From the NCBI GenBank assembly GCA_000431775.1, contig FR888173.1, forward strand, positions 25,617-31,841: a DNA stretch of 6,225 nt, in the 5' to 3' direction. Made by a program: the position numbers and the translations under genes. The notes below the pieces were generated by a model. It ran no database searches and had not been told where the DNA came from. It saw nothing but the letters and a program-made list of their open reading frames with translations. Positions 6,014-6,225 of this stretch are shown here, piece after piece. This DNA is from Clostridium sp. CAG:413. Its GTDB lineage: Bacteria; Bacillota; Clostridia; Oscillospirales; Acutalibacteraceae. Each line of letters opens with the position of its first letter. The stretch's first letter is position 1.

Positions 6014-6090
6014 GTGCATTTGCTTGCACCCTAAAAACTGAACAAAGGAGTGATAAGGAAAAGTGATGAGAAAGAAGGAACTAAAGAAAC
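6014..6090 (-). other. 23S rRNA 3' trailer with possible processing-stem half
   Basis: This is the stretch between the 23S 3' end and the minus-strand terminator, read leftwards. In rRNA sense it includes TGTTCAGTTTTTAGGG (6032-6047), which looks like the TGTTCAGTTTT / AAAACTGAACA boxes common in Firmicutes rRNA spacers. The complementary box often lies upstream of 23S, so this may be one arm of the 23S processing stem. A small GTGCA/TGCAC hairpin lies at 6014-6029. No 5S rRNA or tRNA is recognisable. Confidence 0.4.
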
Positions 6091-6092
6091 TA

Positions 6093-6225
6093 TGGTCAAG
6101 CCCTCGACCTATTAGTATTGCCAAGCTGAACGTGTCACCACGCTTACACATGCAGCCTATCAACCTCTTAGTCCATGAGGGGTCTTACTAGCTTATGCTA
6201 TGGGATATCTTATCTTGGAGGCGGC
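6093..6225 (-). rRNA. 23S ribosomal RNA, 3' end (partial)
   Basis: The minus strand reads as the last ~130 bases of bacterial 23S rRNA. Diagnostic segments in rRNA sense are TTGATAGGCTGCATGTGTAA, then GTGGTGACACGTTCAGCTTG, then AATACTAATAGGTCGAGGGC and the terminal CTTGACCA. The form is that of Firmicutes/Clostridia. The gene continues beyond the right edge. The mature 3' end is placed at about 6093 by analogy with the B. subtilis end (...GGGCTTAACCA), uncertain by a few bases. It converges with the regulator gene on the plus strand. Confidence 0.96.

Noticed and set aside
5882..6163. A 93-codon open frame on the minus strand at the right end.
   Set aside because: It runs through the 23S 3' end, the trailer and both terminators, so it is not a plausible gene.
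1..6225. CRISPR arrays, transposons, phage genes, direct-repeat families or tRNA genes.
   Set aside because: On reading both strands I found no regularly spaced repeats, transposase motifs, terminal inverted repeats or cloverleaf signatures.

Overview
The window looks like a piece of a Bacillota chromosome, most likely a GC-moderate, gut-type member of class Clostridia. Three things suggest this: strong GGAGG-type ribosome binding sites before most genes, frequent AGG (Arg) and ATA (Ile) codons in a GC-rich background, and a 23S rRNA 3' end of Firmicutes type (ending ...GAGGGCTTGACC). The genus cannot be read from the sequence alone.

Bases 1-4877 are one tightly packed plus-strand operon, entered from beyond the left edge. 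In order it holds the C-terminal part of a DUF4392 (D-glutamate cyclase C-terminal type) protein, pxpB, pxpC, a DUF1445/YcsI-type protein (D-glutamate cyclase N-terminal type), pxpA, and an alanine racemase-like PLP enzyme. Adjacent genes either overlap (4, 13 and 4 bases) or lie 10-18 bases apart with a good ribosome binding site. A terminator hairpin at 4892-4927 closes the operon.

Together the genes point to 5-oxoproline (pyroglutamate) and D-glutamate metabolism. PxpA, PxpB and PxpC form the ATP-dependent 5-oxoprolinase that opens 5-oxo-L-proline to L-glutamate. DUF1445 and DUF4392 are the two halves of the mammalian D-glutamate cyclase DGLUCY, which turns D-glutamate into 5-oxo-D-proline. 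Here the halves are separate genes on either side of pxpBC. The last gene is a racemase, which fits a pathway that has to deal with both D and L forms. The window therefore plausibly encodes a D-glutamate / 5-oxoproline / L-glutamate module. How the stereochemistry is reconciled is not visible.

Bases 4930-5924 are a separate plus-strand unit with its own promoter(s): an AraC-type regulator with a C-terminal GyrI-like effector-binding domain. It carries a textbook internal ribosome binding site and in-frame ATG exactly at the boundary between the two domains.

Bases 5925-6225 are a convergent boundary. A plus-strand terminator follows the regulator. A perfect 10-bp hairpin follows, oriented to stop minus-strand transcription. 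The 3' end of a 23S rRNA gene then enters on the minus strand from the right edge. No 5S rRNA gene lies between the 23S end and that hairpin. I see no mobile elements, CRISPR arrays, tRNAs or credible minus-strand protein genes.
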